A stretch of 64,000 nt of DNA from positions 1,302,501 to 1,366,500 of the forward strand of contig JAXDDX010000018.1 of assembly GCA_034670405.1 (NCBI GenBank), given 5' to 3'. This DNA is from Hoplostethus atlanticus (taxonomy: Eukaryota > Chordata > Actinopteri > Trachichthyiformes > Trachichthyidae). A program made the position numbers and the translations under genes. Shown in pieces: positions 31,248 through 43,428 of the stretch; within the stretch, counting starts at the first letter, position 1; each line of letters starts with the position of its first letter. Below the pieces are notes generated by a model, which saw only the letters and a program-made list of their open reading frames with translations, was not told the DNA's origin and did no database searches.

Positions 31248-31700
31248 TTAACCTGCCTAAACTCCGGCCGGTCAGTTCGTCTATAAAAGTCCCTTCATGT
31301 AAAGTGTTTGGGGAGAGTCATAAACGCATTTCACCGCAGACTGTGGAGGGGAAATAACTGAATTCAATTGAATTTAATCTACGCTCCAGTTGTGAAAATG
31401 TCACCTTCCTTCCGTAGCTACACACCTTTTCTGCCCGTCCCAGGTGGGCGGTGTTACACGGTCACATCTTGCATAACCTGTTATTCTACCTACCACACAG
31501 TCGGTGCATATCCAAACGCTGGAGAGACGCTTCTGCAACCAGTCATCACATCGGTAAACGGGGACTGCTGTCTTAACAAACGACCGTATTAATGGTTGTG
31601 CACCTTCGCGGTCAGCTCAGGGGTGATTATTGAGAGGTCAATTAAGATTTCACCAAATAAATCAGTCCTGTGCTGACTGGCGCCATCGTGTGGCCACAGC
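31248..31700 (-). promoter_or_regulatory. mpzl2 upstream region (5' UTR/promoter, inferred)
   Basis: Inferred only from position directly upstream of the mpzl2 start codon. No clear TATA box or initiator was recognised. Confidence 0.3.
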
Positions 31701-32044
31701 AACGTATCACGAAGAAGAAGCAGCCATCCTGCCCGAGCAAGTCGGCAAACTGAGTGACTAATTCTTCCCTCGGGTGCTTTTGGAAGTATTTGCAATTATG
31801 TGACTAGAACGACCCAACAAAGCGGTGAAATAACACTGGAGAAATGGGGATTTTCTGTGATGGGATGTGGCGTTTAGAGGGGCAGAGAATATGGAAGCCA
31901 TGTGTTTGTGGTCAAAGTGATGCATCCAACCACCATTAATACATTAAAACATCAGATGCTGCAGCACAAGGAGGCCTAGCACTGTGCCGCTCTGTTCAGT
32001 TCGTCCGGGTGTGACTGAAATTCCCATTCTTGCGTAAATCAACT

Positions 32045-32115
32045 GAAAGGGAAGTTCAAGTTCAAAATGTATTCATCAAATGCACAGTAACAGTACACAC
32101 CGTATCGGTTGCTGG
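32045..32115. repeat. Interspersed repeat fragment (aagttcaagttcaaaatgt type)
   Basis: Resembles the common fish repeat in which aagttcaagttcaaa is followed by a tttatt/attcatcaaatgcacag-like stretch. Family not assigned. Confidence 0.4.
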
Positions 32116-34559
32116 CAAAGAAGTGGTTTGAAGATAAATATAATTTTATATATAGAAATAGAATAAAAATAACAAAGTATAATTGAAATTGAAATTCTAA
32201 ACTACATGGCTCCATCACACAATGAATGATGAAGGAATGGTAGGTTATCAATATAACCTAAGTTATGGGAAGTTAGGGGAACCCAACTTCAATTTGGCCC
32301 CTCCAAATTCCCTCAGACGGCTTGGTAAAGTACACATTTCCCCCTTGCCCCTTATGCTTGAATAAGAATGATGGATCTCTTGAATAGTGTGGAAAACAAA
32401 ATTAGAGATGTCAAGTTAGTGAACAAAAAGTGGAATGTTTGTGAGTGACTGCTCCAAATCTGCAAAGAGACTTTTCCGCTTCACCTGAGACTGCCAAGCA
32501 TGTTCAGTGCTGAAAGGTTTAGGGAAGATGCAGGTAGTTTGTCACACTCAATGTGACAGATGATTTTAGATGAGTATCAAACTGGGTCTGTGTTGTGCTT
32601 TGAAAAAGAAATGACAGAAACTTTATTTTCTAGATTGTCTAGATCCTAGGAACCATACGTGCACTCTCTGGGTTCCCATTTTATGTGGAAAACACCAATC
32701 TTGTGGAATACGTGGAAATGATTCTTATTCTGTGGTGGATTGGAAACTGACTGGAAACTAATACAGATTCAGTAAAGAGTTAAAGAGAGCCAAGTAGCAA
32801 GAGTTAGAGCAGAGAAGTGAATATCACACGCTGAAGCAGCGAGAAGGAGGCAGTGATCAACAAGAGGGGTGAATAATCAGCAGGGATGATTGGTTTATTT
32901 GCCAATAAAAATCATGCTCCTATTGCCATGATCATTAACTATGTGATGAAGGTAGATTGGTGGCTATTAAAAATGTAACAGGGAAGAATCTGCAGGAAAT
33001 ATCGGGAGAAGGCTTTTCCACGCTGTTAAGCCCAAGGCTCTGGACGATAATTCCAGGATAGTGTGGTTTGTTGTAGATTTGTTTGAAATGTTGGCAATGG
33101 GATTAATGGCAGTTTATATTAGAAATGCATGGTTAGAAGGAATTGGTTCTGAATGGATAGTTAGTTTAATTTGTTTTGAAGTTGTGATATTACACTGTGA
33201 AGACCAGGTGTAACCATACATCACCTGTGGAAGGCAGCAATAAGTTAGAGATGCAGCAGGCCTGCCTCAAATCTCACCAGAGGAAGAGAATCAAGACGAG
33301 AATGGTGTATCATGACTGCCTCTGCTGGTCACCACTCACTATGGCCCAGTTTCTTCCTGTAGCCACGGGAGTGAGAGGAAATTGCTGTGTTTAGACACTG
33401 ATTTACTGCGGCAATCAGGGATGAAGTGGATGGTAAATCCGCCTAAACCTTATTCGTGGAATACAGTTTACCCACCTTTTTAGGTGTCATAGTGTCCATT
33501 ATAGTAAGTGGTATCCAATGGATGTAAGGTATATGATGATAAGGGGAGAAAATCCATAAATGAATGCCTTTCTGAAAATGTAATTGATTTTTGTTTATAT
33601 TGCTGGTTGTTTGTCTCATGATAATCACCGACTGGAGGTCATGGTTGACCCACTATATTTATTCACCACTACATCACTGGTGGTAATAACATAGACCAGA
33701 CCCACAGATTGTATGTTTACACCAAAACAGATTACAAACAATAGAACATTTACTGCTTCTTATCAACTTGCTGACTAGTTGTAGACTAGTTAGGAGATCA
33801 GAGAAACAGTGCAAGGAATAATGGCCAAGACACTGAAAGGACAATAGGACAGTGGGAATTTTGAATAGGGTTCTATTTTCTATTTTACCAATATGAATTA
33901 GCCTCTAGCGTACATTTATCTTCTTCATCGTAGCACCTCAAAAGGCCCAGTAACCTCCGGAGGCAGCTGCAGCATAACATTGTCTGTTGGCTACAGTAGT
34001 TAGATAACTATACTAAAATAACCTTTCTACTACTAAAATAAGGATTGTTGGAAATTCCTTGCATCACTGTAACTTCTCTATCTTGTCCATCACATCCTCT
34101 TTCCTTCAGTCATGTCCTCCCAATCCCAGTTCCCTGAAGGTCACATGCCCTCAACCCCACATTTCAAACACCCTCCCAAATTACACCAGAGGACTGAGCA
34201 TGTCTGAGTCTCCTGAAACTGTTGTGAATGCTTTGGGCAATGTGAGTAAATTAGTCTAGTGAAGAGAAATCTATAGTTAACATTGTAATGCATTACAATA
34301 GCCTTTGCTTCCTTGATCTTTTTTCTTTAGAGACAAAACTAAACTAAAACTGATAACTGACACTCCCAAACCCAGTGTATTATCTTTAATAAAGAAACGT
34401 AAACTGAGTGACAATCTTCTGCAATCATTTGCAGAATCCAAAATACAGGCTTCTTTGCAGGGTGGCTGGGCTCTTTCTCTCTCTGACAGGGTGAGGAGCT
34501 CAGAGTCCAGTTGCATTGATTGGAACCAGTTGAAATTGATTGGGCATGCGGTAATACTA

Positions 34560-34675
34560 CATCTCCCAGCTGGAGCTGAATGAAGCAGGGGAAAAAGGCA
34601 TCCAAGTTGCTCTGCTTGACCTGTGACTGCAACCATGACCAGGATAAGTGGCAAGATAATGGATGGACTCAAATA
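34560..34675. repeat. Interspersed fish repeat fragment
   Basis: The minus strand reads ccatccattatcttgccact, tatcctggtcatggttgcag, then tcaagcagagcaacttggat, a pattern typical of a widespread fish repeat. It accounts for part of the 170-aa minus frame at 34277-34789. Confidence 0.5.
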
Positions 34676-35039
34676 TTGTACATTTAAATGGCATAACATG
34701 CTTGCACTGTGGAAGTGAGTATGAAATTGTTGTATGGTATAAAGTGGGGGAGGAATTTTGGCCATTCTTTTGGGGAGATATTTCACCACAGAATGGATTA
34801 TGTGTGGTTGTACACATTTGATTGGCCCAAGTTAAGTGATACAAATGGTAAACTGGCTCATAATCTTATTTACAAAAACCTGTAAAAAAAAAAATCTGAT
34901 TGAATTGAGAATTCTACTAAATAACTTACCTATTTTGGACGTTTGGCGACGTTCATTTACCTAGGTTTATCTTATAGTTAAGGTCGTTTCAACATAACTT
35001 TCTCAACTTTACACCCTACGATCTAACGCAACAGCCTAC

Positions 35040-35778
35040 TAGTGTCGCTTCGTCTTTCCCATTTCACGTTAATGCAGCATTTGATTTTACGTTGCCCATG
35101 ATGCCTCGCGATTAGTTGACAGCCGGGGAGATTGGTCGCCAGTGGAAGTGAACGGCCGTTTATATAACCTCATTGGTTTAACGCCATAGCAAAGATGGCG
35201 TCGGTGCTGTGCGCGCGAGCATGAACGGTCCACAGTAGGGTCTAGCTGCGTGAAGGCATGTGCGCATGTGCAAAGGTCGCGCCATCGTCTTAAAAATGTA
35301 CATTTTCTCCAAAATTGCAGCACGATACTTGCTGAAACTATACCATACAGGAGGGACGAAGTTAATTATTTAGTAACACGAATGAAAACGACCGCTATAG
35401 GTTCTGAATTTCTCGGTTTTAAGGTGTAAATAGCATTCTGAACCAAGTTGTGCCATGACCCACGATTATCCCATGATTCATTGCGTGGGCACCTAGACAA
35501 TGAATGTAGTTTACTGCAGTGCCCCCCCTACGGCGTTACGGCTAATGCTAGCAGATAGGAACTCTCTCCGATAAGACTCTCTGTGGTTTGCTATCTTGAC
35601 ACACCTTTTGTTGTCTCGTCTGCTCTCTCGGACCGACTAGCTAGCTGGAGTCAGCTAACGTTAGCTAGCGAGCATCACCCGCACCCACAAACTGACAGCA
35701 CACAAGTGCAGCCGCCGGGGGCAAAGGAGTTACTCTGAAGGCGGAGGAGCCAAGAAGTGACGGTCAGCAGCCTGTCAG
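35040..35778 (+). promoter_or_regulatory. pafah1b2 promoter and untranslated first exon region
   Basis: CpG-richer than its surroundings. At 35160-35167 there is a TATA-like TATATAA, followed by an inverted CCAAT (attgg, 35173-35177) and, about 30 bases on, AAGATGGCG (35192-35200), which fits the YY1 motif found near many TATA-poor starts. A short open frame from that ATG (MASVLCARA) stops at once. A good donor, CAG|GTAGCT, lies at 35779 and would splice to the acceptor before 36167. The true start site, or several of them, cannot be fixed; the candidate motifs may belong to an alternative upstream transcript. Confidence 0.5.
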
Positions 35779-36167
35779 GTAGCTCCCTGGAAACTATCAA
35801 CGCATTAATCGTTAGAAGTATTAATATCAGCGACGGGCGTGTCATTGATTGTGTATGTGTGGGAGGCGCAGCCGTCATGGTCTGCAGTGATTAGCTAATA
35901 AGCTAACGTTAGATTAAGTTACTACTAATCTAACTGATTTAATGCTAGTTTCTTAGCCTTGTTTAAACACATGCCTTGAAAGCGAATGTTCATCCTTGTT
36001 GGGGCAGTCTTGTCTGATCATAAAACGGTAAGCTGCTGCATCCGCCCCCCGTTTAAGCTAGTTGGTGCTGATGCTTTCTTTCACATGGCATTAACCCATA
36101 ACGCCACCGTCCCTTTCTTCTATGAGAATGTGTTTGTGTTAATGGTCAGTGGTGTTTCTCTTGTAGG

Positions 36168-39100
36168 ATGAGTGCTGATGACATGAACCCAGCTGCAATA
36201 GCACAGCCAGTAGAAGATGTACAAGGGGATGGGCGGTGGATGTCACAGGTTGGTAGTGTTTGAATAGCTTGGGAGACATTCACTCACTCAACCCCCTGTT
36301 TCCTTTAAGCACCAGTGATTCACACATGTTCTCAAAGAGTATGACTTCATTTTAAGAAAGTATGTTTTGTTTTTTTTAAACTTGTAATACATCATAATTC
36401 AAAATGCATACCTGTTTTGCTAAAATGTCTGCAGATATTACAAACTTTTCACAGCATCAGAATACACACATAGTTCATTTATATATTAATTTATAGGCAG
36501 TTTAGCGCTGCCCCCAGGCCAGTTCATGGGTATACTGTGTGTTTACATTCTGAATTGGGCATGCTTCATGACAGTGTCTCTATTGAGATCTCAGTGCTCA
36601 CCAGACAAATCAGAATTAAATTCATCACAGTGCAAGACTCATCCAGTCCCTTCCTGTCCTGACTACAATGTTACACATACTAAACAATCAAACCAACCAG
36701 CATGAGTTGTAGGCACAGTTTAGGCACACATGTATGCACATGCAAGCAATTTACATGGAAATCACTCAACTTTGCTGGGGTTTAGGACTGTTTATTCTTG
36801 CTAAACGGTACTTATCTCCCCATCAATATTTCCTGCCTTGTAGCTACACCTGTCAAGCAACCACTCTTTCAACTTTGTAAAGAGAATCTGCGTATGAAAG
36901 GCACATTTCCTAAGGCAGCACTAACACAACTAACATTGCATTCAATACCTACCATTGATCTTTACGATTGTGCTGCAAGCCTGTGGCATCCATGATGGCG
37001 AGGGGGAAAAAAAATCAGAACTCAAGCTAGATCAGCACTGTATTATGCACCCCCATGCTCTACGGGTATTCTCATGAAAATTGATGTCTAAGGGCAGGAT
37101 GAAGGTTCATGTGGGCAGTGATTGATTGATCAGTCAAGACGTCATGGTTGTGAATTGATACGATTTTATCAACATGAATATTCATTCAGGAATATAACAC
37201 ATCATTGACCATAACACATGCAATCACGCACATATGAACTACAAACATTCCCAAGACTTGTAATTCCTTTCAAAATGCCACCCTGTGTATTCTCTTTGGT
37301 GGCACCTCTCACTAGGATCATCAACAGAAACGCCTCGTAGTTTAATCCTCTTGAGGCCTGCCTTATTCTAAGCTCTCTTATCAGACGGGACACCAGACGT
37401 GTCTTGTGCTGTGATGAGCTTATGAGATCTTGTCTGGCTTGAAAGGATACCAAGCATTATCCTAGTGCTAAGATTTAACAAAATGATAAGGGAAAGTTAA
37501 CTCAGACCGAAACGCCTAACTTGGACACAATGGAAATAAATTATTGTTGTAACATGATTTCAAAGTTGGCACAAGCACAAATCAGCATTCATTCCTCCAA
37601 TCTATGAGTGTATCAGAAATCGCTACATCACCCACTGAATGCAAGCTCTGTTGTGATAACGTTGTGTTTTTGCAGCACACAAGATTTGTGCAGGAGTGTA
37701 AGGACGCTGAACCAGACGTGCTTTTTGTGGGGGACTCCATGGTGCAGCTTATGCAGCAGTATGAGGTGAGAAAATATATTTGCCTTTCTACACTTTGTCA
37801 TTTGATCACATGGCAGTAGCTCTAACTGTGTGTCTACGTCTGCATTTCATGTGTAAATTGCACAATGTTCTAAGTGATTCAGCAGAATAATCAGTTATAT
37901 CTTTTTAAGTGTGTGATTCCCCGTCCTTGCCTCATCGTCTAGTGTAAGCAGATTTATGACAAAAAAAAAATGTGTGTGATGCAATGCATTTTCAAAAACG
38001 GTTAGGAAGTGAGGGTGTCCTCAGCCTAAGGTTGTGGCATTGTTTTATTTTCTGGTCATGTAGTGACATAGAAATGCATGCTAGCTCATTTTTCCAAAGC
38101 ATCCGCATTTGTGTGGTAGAAATCATATCATTTGAGTGTTACACCAGATCAATCTTGAATGCTTTTTCATATTCAGCAGTCTATTAGCTTTCTTTTTCAG
38201 AAAGGGGATGGTAGTTGACAAATGCAAATGCATGCCATGCTGTGAGAGCCTCTGTATTTGTGGAGTGCATGCAGTGCTGTAGTTTGATTGCTTAAAATTG
38301 CTCACAACATCCATTTTAATTGCACCCTTGAAGAAGCTTGCTCTGACTCCCTGAGTGCTCATAGATGGTGGCAAAGACGCACAGCAATGGAGGTATTTGT
38401 TGGTTTTGTAAGCATTTAAGAAATCCCATACGAAACCCATATTTATGTCTTGCTGTCCACAGGTCTGGAGGGAGATTTTCTCTCCTCTTCATGCTCTCAA
38501 CTTTGGCATTGGGGGGGACACCACCTGTAATGTGCTGTGGAGGCTGCAGAATGGAGAGCTGGACAACATCCGGCCCAAGGTGAGACCCTGAGAGAATGAC
38601 AGTTTAGGGCAGGAGAGGGAAAATGAAGTTCCTGCAGGCTTTCATTTCCACACAGAGTTTGGACTACATTAGAAGTTATTCAGCTGATATGAAGAAAGTG
38701 ATTAGTATTAGATACTGAGATTGAACAAAAGCCTTGAACCTTCAACCAGATAGTGACCACCTGTGCAATAGCTTTTTCAAGCTAAAGAACATTTATACAA
38801 AAAAGGTTTGCTCTTTGGAAAATGTGATGTAAAAGGTCCATAGAGGTACTGTATTCAGTGTATGTTGAATGTTAAGACCAATAAATGCACGCCTGTCTCT
38901 TGTCTCTTTAAAAACCTCTAGGGCAGGCCTAGTCTACAATATATTTATCATAGGCAATTCCACAGATTATTAGATTCATGTTTTTAAATTTTCTAATCTA
39001 GACTAATGTTTCAAATAATCACAAAGGAGACGTGGGATCAAATCCAGCATAAATAAACAAGTTTTTCATTCAAATCACAGCTACTCCAGGAGTGTGATGC

Positions 39101-40188
39101 AGACCATTTCACTCCAATCAATTGCTCCATTAATTATTATTGGATAATCTGATTTGGAAGTCCTTGCATTGTGCAGATGGAGTAAATTGGGTGTCTCTGT
39201 GATTCTGTCCAGGTGGTGGTGTTGTGGGTAGGAACCAACAATCACAAACACACGGCAGAGCAAGTCGCAGGGGGAGTTCTTGCGATTGCACAGCTGCTCA
39301 CCTCCTGCCTCCCCAAAGCAAAGATCGTTGTACTGGTAAGTCTAGTTGTATGTCTTGTGTTAAACCCACTTTGTTTTAAGGGGTTACCTTGACATTTTGA
39401 CATTTTTTTTTAGTCTTTATCTTTAATTCACCAAGCGTTTGTCACATTGATAAAATATAGTTTCTGCACTTGCACTTCGGTTAAATGAAAATTGCTTGTT
39501 AGCGTTGTTTTGTATTGTTTATTAAAGAAGAGCTGAAACACTAAAGCCTGTTAAGATGGGTCAAATGGAAAAAAATGACCATTACCTGGTTTGGAGGACA
39601 AGTAGGGTGCAGCCATGACACATGCAACCCAGATGATGACATCTTAGTTGTAGTTGGTTGGTAGTCTTTCTTAGTGCAACACCAATATAATAACTATCGT
39701 TTGAGAAAAACTGGGAAAAGTAATATACCGGCTGCAATGTTAGCATTCCTCATTGATATCAAGCCGCACAGCTAGCTTCACTTGTGGCTAGTGGCTAGCC
39801 TTGCCCCTTGGTTTCAATACAAAAAAACAACCAACTAAAAATCAAAATGTCAAGGCATCCCTTTCATTTGAACATTCATAATGAGTTACAACTATATTGT
39901 CCATCTCAGGGTTTGCTGCCTCGGGGGGAGCTGCCTAACCCGCTGAGGGAGAAGAATGCAGCTGTTAATGGGTTCCTCCGCTCCTGGCTGCCCCGACTGG
40001 GCCGGGCTCAGTTGCTGGACGTGGGCGGAGAGTTTGTCCACTCTGATGGCACCATCAGCTCACAGGACATGTTTGACTTCCTCCACCTGACGTCGGCAGG
40101 CTACCGCGCCATGTCCAAGACCCTTAGTGACCTGCTGCTGCAGATACTGGAAGAGACGCCAGAGGAGAGAAGGGCGTCGCTGGTCTGA
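36168..40188 (+). CDS. pafah1b2: PAF acetylhydrolase Ib catalytic subunit alpha-2, five coding exons
   Basis: Cytosolic serine esterase that removes the sn-2 acetyl group of platelet-activating factor; in mammals it dimerises and binds LIS1 (PAFAH1B1). Exons: 36168-36248, 37676-37765, 38463-38579, 39213-39335 and 39910-40188, all phase 0, giving 229 aa, the same length as human. GDSMVQLM carries the nucleophile Ser48; the oxyanion and core motifs GGDTT and WVGTNNH are intact; the triad Asp193 and His196 lie in FDFLHLT. The N-terminus (NPAAIAQPVEDVQGDGRWMSQ region) and the C-terminus (LEETPEE) match the alpha-2 rather than the alpha-1 paralog. The ATG lies two bases after the acceptor of exon 2, so exon 1 is untranslated, with a likely donor at 35779 (CAG|GTAGCT). 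Nothing looks broken. Confidence 0.96.
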
Positions 40189-42822
40189 GGGCCCGTGGCC
40201 AAGCAACATCAGCCAGAGGCATGTCTCACCTACCGCTGTGGGAGAGGAGAGGGGGGGGGGACATGCCCCTGGTGTCTCTAAGGAGAAAGGGCTCACTCAT
40301 AGGAGGGGACCAAGACGAGGAGGAGAGAGAGAAAGGCTCCCTGGTATGGGTGGGCCCACAAGAGGGAGATCACATTCATGAGTACAGGGTCAGGGTTGGG
40401 TGGGGAGAGGTGCCAAAGAGGGAGAGAGACTACACTACAGACGTAGACACTGTGATTGCAGTAGGAAGCACTAGTGCAAGAGGACTTCTCAAGGTCAGAC
40501 ATTTCTGAAGCACAGACACAAATATGCTGAGACTACAGCAACACACACACACACATAGGCCTTGGGATGGAGAGAGAGAGAAAATCAGAGTTCCCTATGT
40601 GGCTAAATGTAGTTAGGAATGAGTATTTCCTTCTGTCACACTATACCAAAAGGGATAGTAAGAAGCTCCTTGTTCAGACACAGCTTTAGCATGATATGAT
40701 ACAGTATGACACAATACCGTTTATTGTCCCAAAGGAAGTTCATTTTGCAAAGGCCAGCACAGAAAACATTTTGTACGTCAAACCGTGAGTAACATGGAAC
40801 CAGTTAACATTCCAGGTATCGGTCAGTCTACTATCGCACGTGGCAAGGTCAGTGCAGAATGTGAGGTGCACGACATACAGCAGTCGTCAGCAATAGTCAG
40901 AAGATTGTTATGAGTCCGGCCAGTATGCTAGAAGCTACTGCAGAGACGGTAGTGCACATCATGCATGGCAGTGGGCAGTATGTAAAACAACATGCCCAAC
41001 AGTGATTTACCAATTTACCACCATCAGTTTTGCCTGTCAGTCTTTTTATGTTTATGTAAAGTAGTACATATAGTAAGTCCAATAGGTACCACTTAAATAC
41101 CTTCCATTTAAGTTTGAGTTTAAGACAGGTGCCCTATTAAGCCCTTAAAACACTACAACTCTATCGAGCTAATGCAACTCAACTAGACTGTTAACTAGCT
41201 GTCCATAGAGATCCTGAAACCACGTGTCACCTCGATAGTCAAGGCCATACGCAAGCAAGGTCTGCTAGCTCGCCTTAATGTTTTGATGTCACTATAATAT
41301 GAACGAGCAGTGGGCGTGTCTCAACCTTGGTTCAGCATTGGCCCCAATATTGAACCAGGTGTGTGATCATGCTTATCCAATATACAACCCCCACTTATTT
41401 ATTTAGCTTCTGTCACAACCAGGAAGTGTTTTCACTTTTCACCATATGGGTCCATACAAATATATACCAAGACATGTACATGTTGTTTTAAATATACCGA
41501 GATGCTGAAAAGAGTCAAACAACATGGACTCCACGTTCTAAACACATTGCATGCTAAACTAGTTATCACATTAGCTATCATGCTATTAATAATATAAATA
41601 AAAGTATATTTATTTCCAGGGCAAGTTTTATTGAGAAGTACAAATTAATCTTAGTGTATCAACATGTGGCTGCCAAAAAAAAGTAAATGCTAAGAGCTAT
41701 TGGGCAAGCTCTACCTTATCAGGGGAAAAGGTGTCGCCAGCTGTCTATATTGTGTTTCTCACTGTTGTGGCCTGGACGTCAGTGGTTTTTAAATAGAAGT
41801 TCCATATACGGCCCTCGTTTTCCGATGTCCTTGCTGCTTCCCGTCTCCAACTTTGTTGTGGTGGAGAGAAGAAGGCACCAGTCGTGAACTTTTCCAAAAT
41901 GATACCCCGCCCCTCCCATTGTGTCCACACTGTTTTTCAGTTGCATTGCAGTGCAACAGCGAAGATCATTGTCAGATTATCTCCGGTCCTTCCCCCTTTC
42001 ATTTTACATCTCAATCATAGTTAATTCATTATGAGCATGGGGCGATGTGAAAGATGCAGTTTGGCCGGAATTTGGTCCGACCGAGAATCTGTATAGGACG
42101 CAAAGTTATCATAATATGATGATTCATTTACAATAACTTGTAGACCCTCAAACTTCGTCTAGCATAGGCTCTCTCTCCCGCTGCCTCCTTAACACATGGA
42201 TATATTTATATTTCTGTTCCCTACCCACTCTGTATCCCTGTCCCTGGTATGCTGTATGTGTAGTTGATTCTCACCCAGCCCTAACCTCCTGGCACCTGCC
42301 TTCTAGTACATGACGTGGTTAATGGATATTTTTAAAAGTAGCATCACGTTTAAGCCACCGACACAGATATACTGTATATTGTCCACACCACACTAAACGC
42401 TAAGGCAACCACAAAGCCGTGTAAAGAATAGCATTTTTCTGTGAGCTTGTGCTGTAGCTGTTTCTTCATGGCAGTTCTGTTGAAGTTGTTACAGAGATCC
42501 TCTCGTTGAGCATCGAGTTATCCAACGTTACTGCTGTCTTAAGCTCTGCACATCTGCGTGCTCTATTCAGTATCTCTGTTAAAGTGTATGTGTGCGTGCC
42601 TTAAGTGTTCCTGGGGAAAGTTGTGTATGTCTGTTACTCGATTATGTAAGTTGGATGCGTGAGTGTCTAGAAGTGACCCCAGTTGTGTATAATATATGTG
42701 AAGCTTGAGTAGATGACCATGGAAGGGAGTTCAGATTGTGGGAGTCTATATTTGGTGCAATACAATATTTGCGCTGTTTTGGCTAATTGTCACGTGCTAA
42801 TAAGGTAAAGCATTCCAATAAA
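40189..42822 (+). other. pafah1b2 3' untranslated region (probable)
   Basis: No coding exon follows the stop at 40188. The first strong AATAAA in a plausible place is at 42817-42822, which would make a 3' UTR of about 2.6 kb; an earlier AATAAA-like site near 41597 could give a shorter form. The stretch contains an interspersed-repeat fragment (about 40700-41080). Confidence 0.45.
40690..41080. repeat. Interspersed LINE-3'-end-like repeat fragment
   Basis: The text around 40720-40765 (tttattgtcccaaaggaagt and on) resembles a repeat end seen widely in fish genomes. Boundaries are guesses and the family is not assigned. Confidence 0.4.
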
Positions 42823-43383
42823 ACCCATGGATATAATTGAGTGGTTTGTTATTTCTGATTATTTTGAAGCAGGACAGAAACCTTATTATACAAGTTCCAA
42901 TGAGGAACATTATATATCAATTTGGGTGTTTAAAGAAAAAGGCAAATAAGATACACTGCTCTGGTGATGCATCTGTGCAAACCCTAACCCTTAATCAAAA
43001 CTGTAACATTAGATTTTGTAAGTGTTGATGGCTCACCAATAGAGGGAACCATTTCATCATGAACACTAAACTGATACACCCCTCCGGTCTTTTCTGGCCA
43101 GGGAGTGGAGTTCCTTTAGCCTGATTTACCTTCACTAAGTTTACTGTCTTGGTAATGTAATGCTATACATTCAGGACTCAAAGGCAACGTAAACTACCAG
43201 TGCGAAAAGACCTTAGTAAGCATGTAGAGAGGCTTTCTGGAGTGTATACTATTACAGGCAAATTGGAATACCTAGTTAATACATAAACCATTTCCTCACT
43301 TTTGATGTTGCTCTCATTATTTTTAGCTGTGACCCAAAACTGTCCCAGCTGCAGCTATAAGACAGCTGGTCCATCTGGAGTCT

Positions 43384-43428
43384 AATACTGCATACAAACT
43401 ACTGATAATGTAGTTTGTATGCAGTATT
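43384..43428. repeat. Perfect 19-bp inverted repeat with 7-base loop
   Basis: aatactgcatacaaactac at 43384-43402 pairs with its exact inverse at 43410-43428. It could be a cruciform-forming palindrome or the remains of a foldback element. Confidence 0.85.

Larger units (their letters stand above)
31701..35039. other. Intergenic between mpzl2 and pafah1b2
   Basis: The two genes are divergently arranged. No coding exon recognised; two repeat fragments are listed separately. Confidence 0.6.

Noticed and set aside
34277-34789. 170-aa minus-strand open frame
   Set aside because: Partly a known-type interspersed repeat; composition is random and ends in a low-complexity Ser-Leu stretch.
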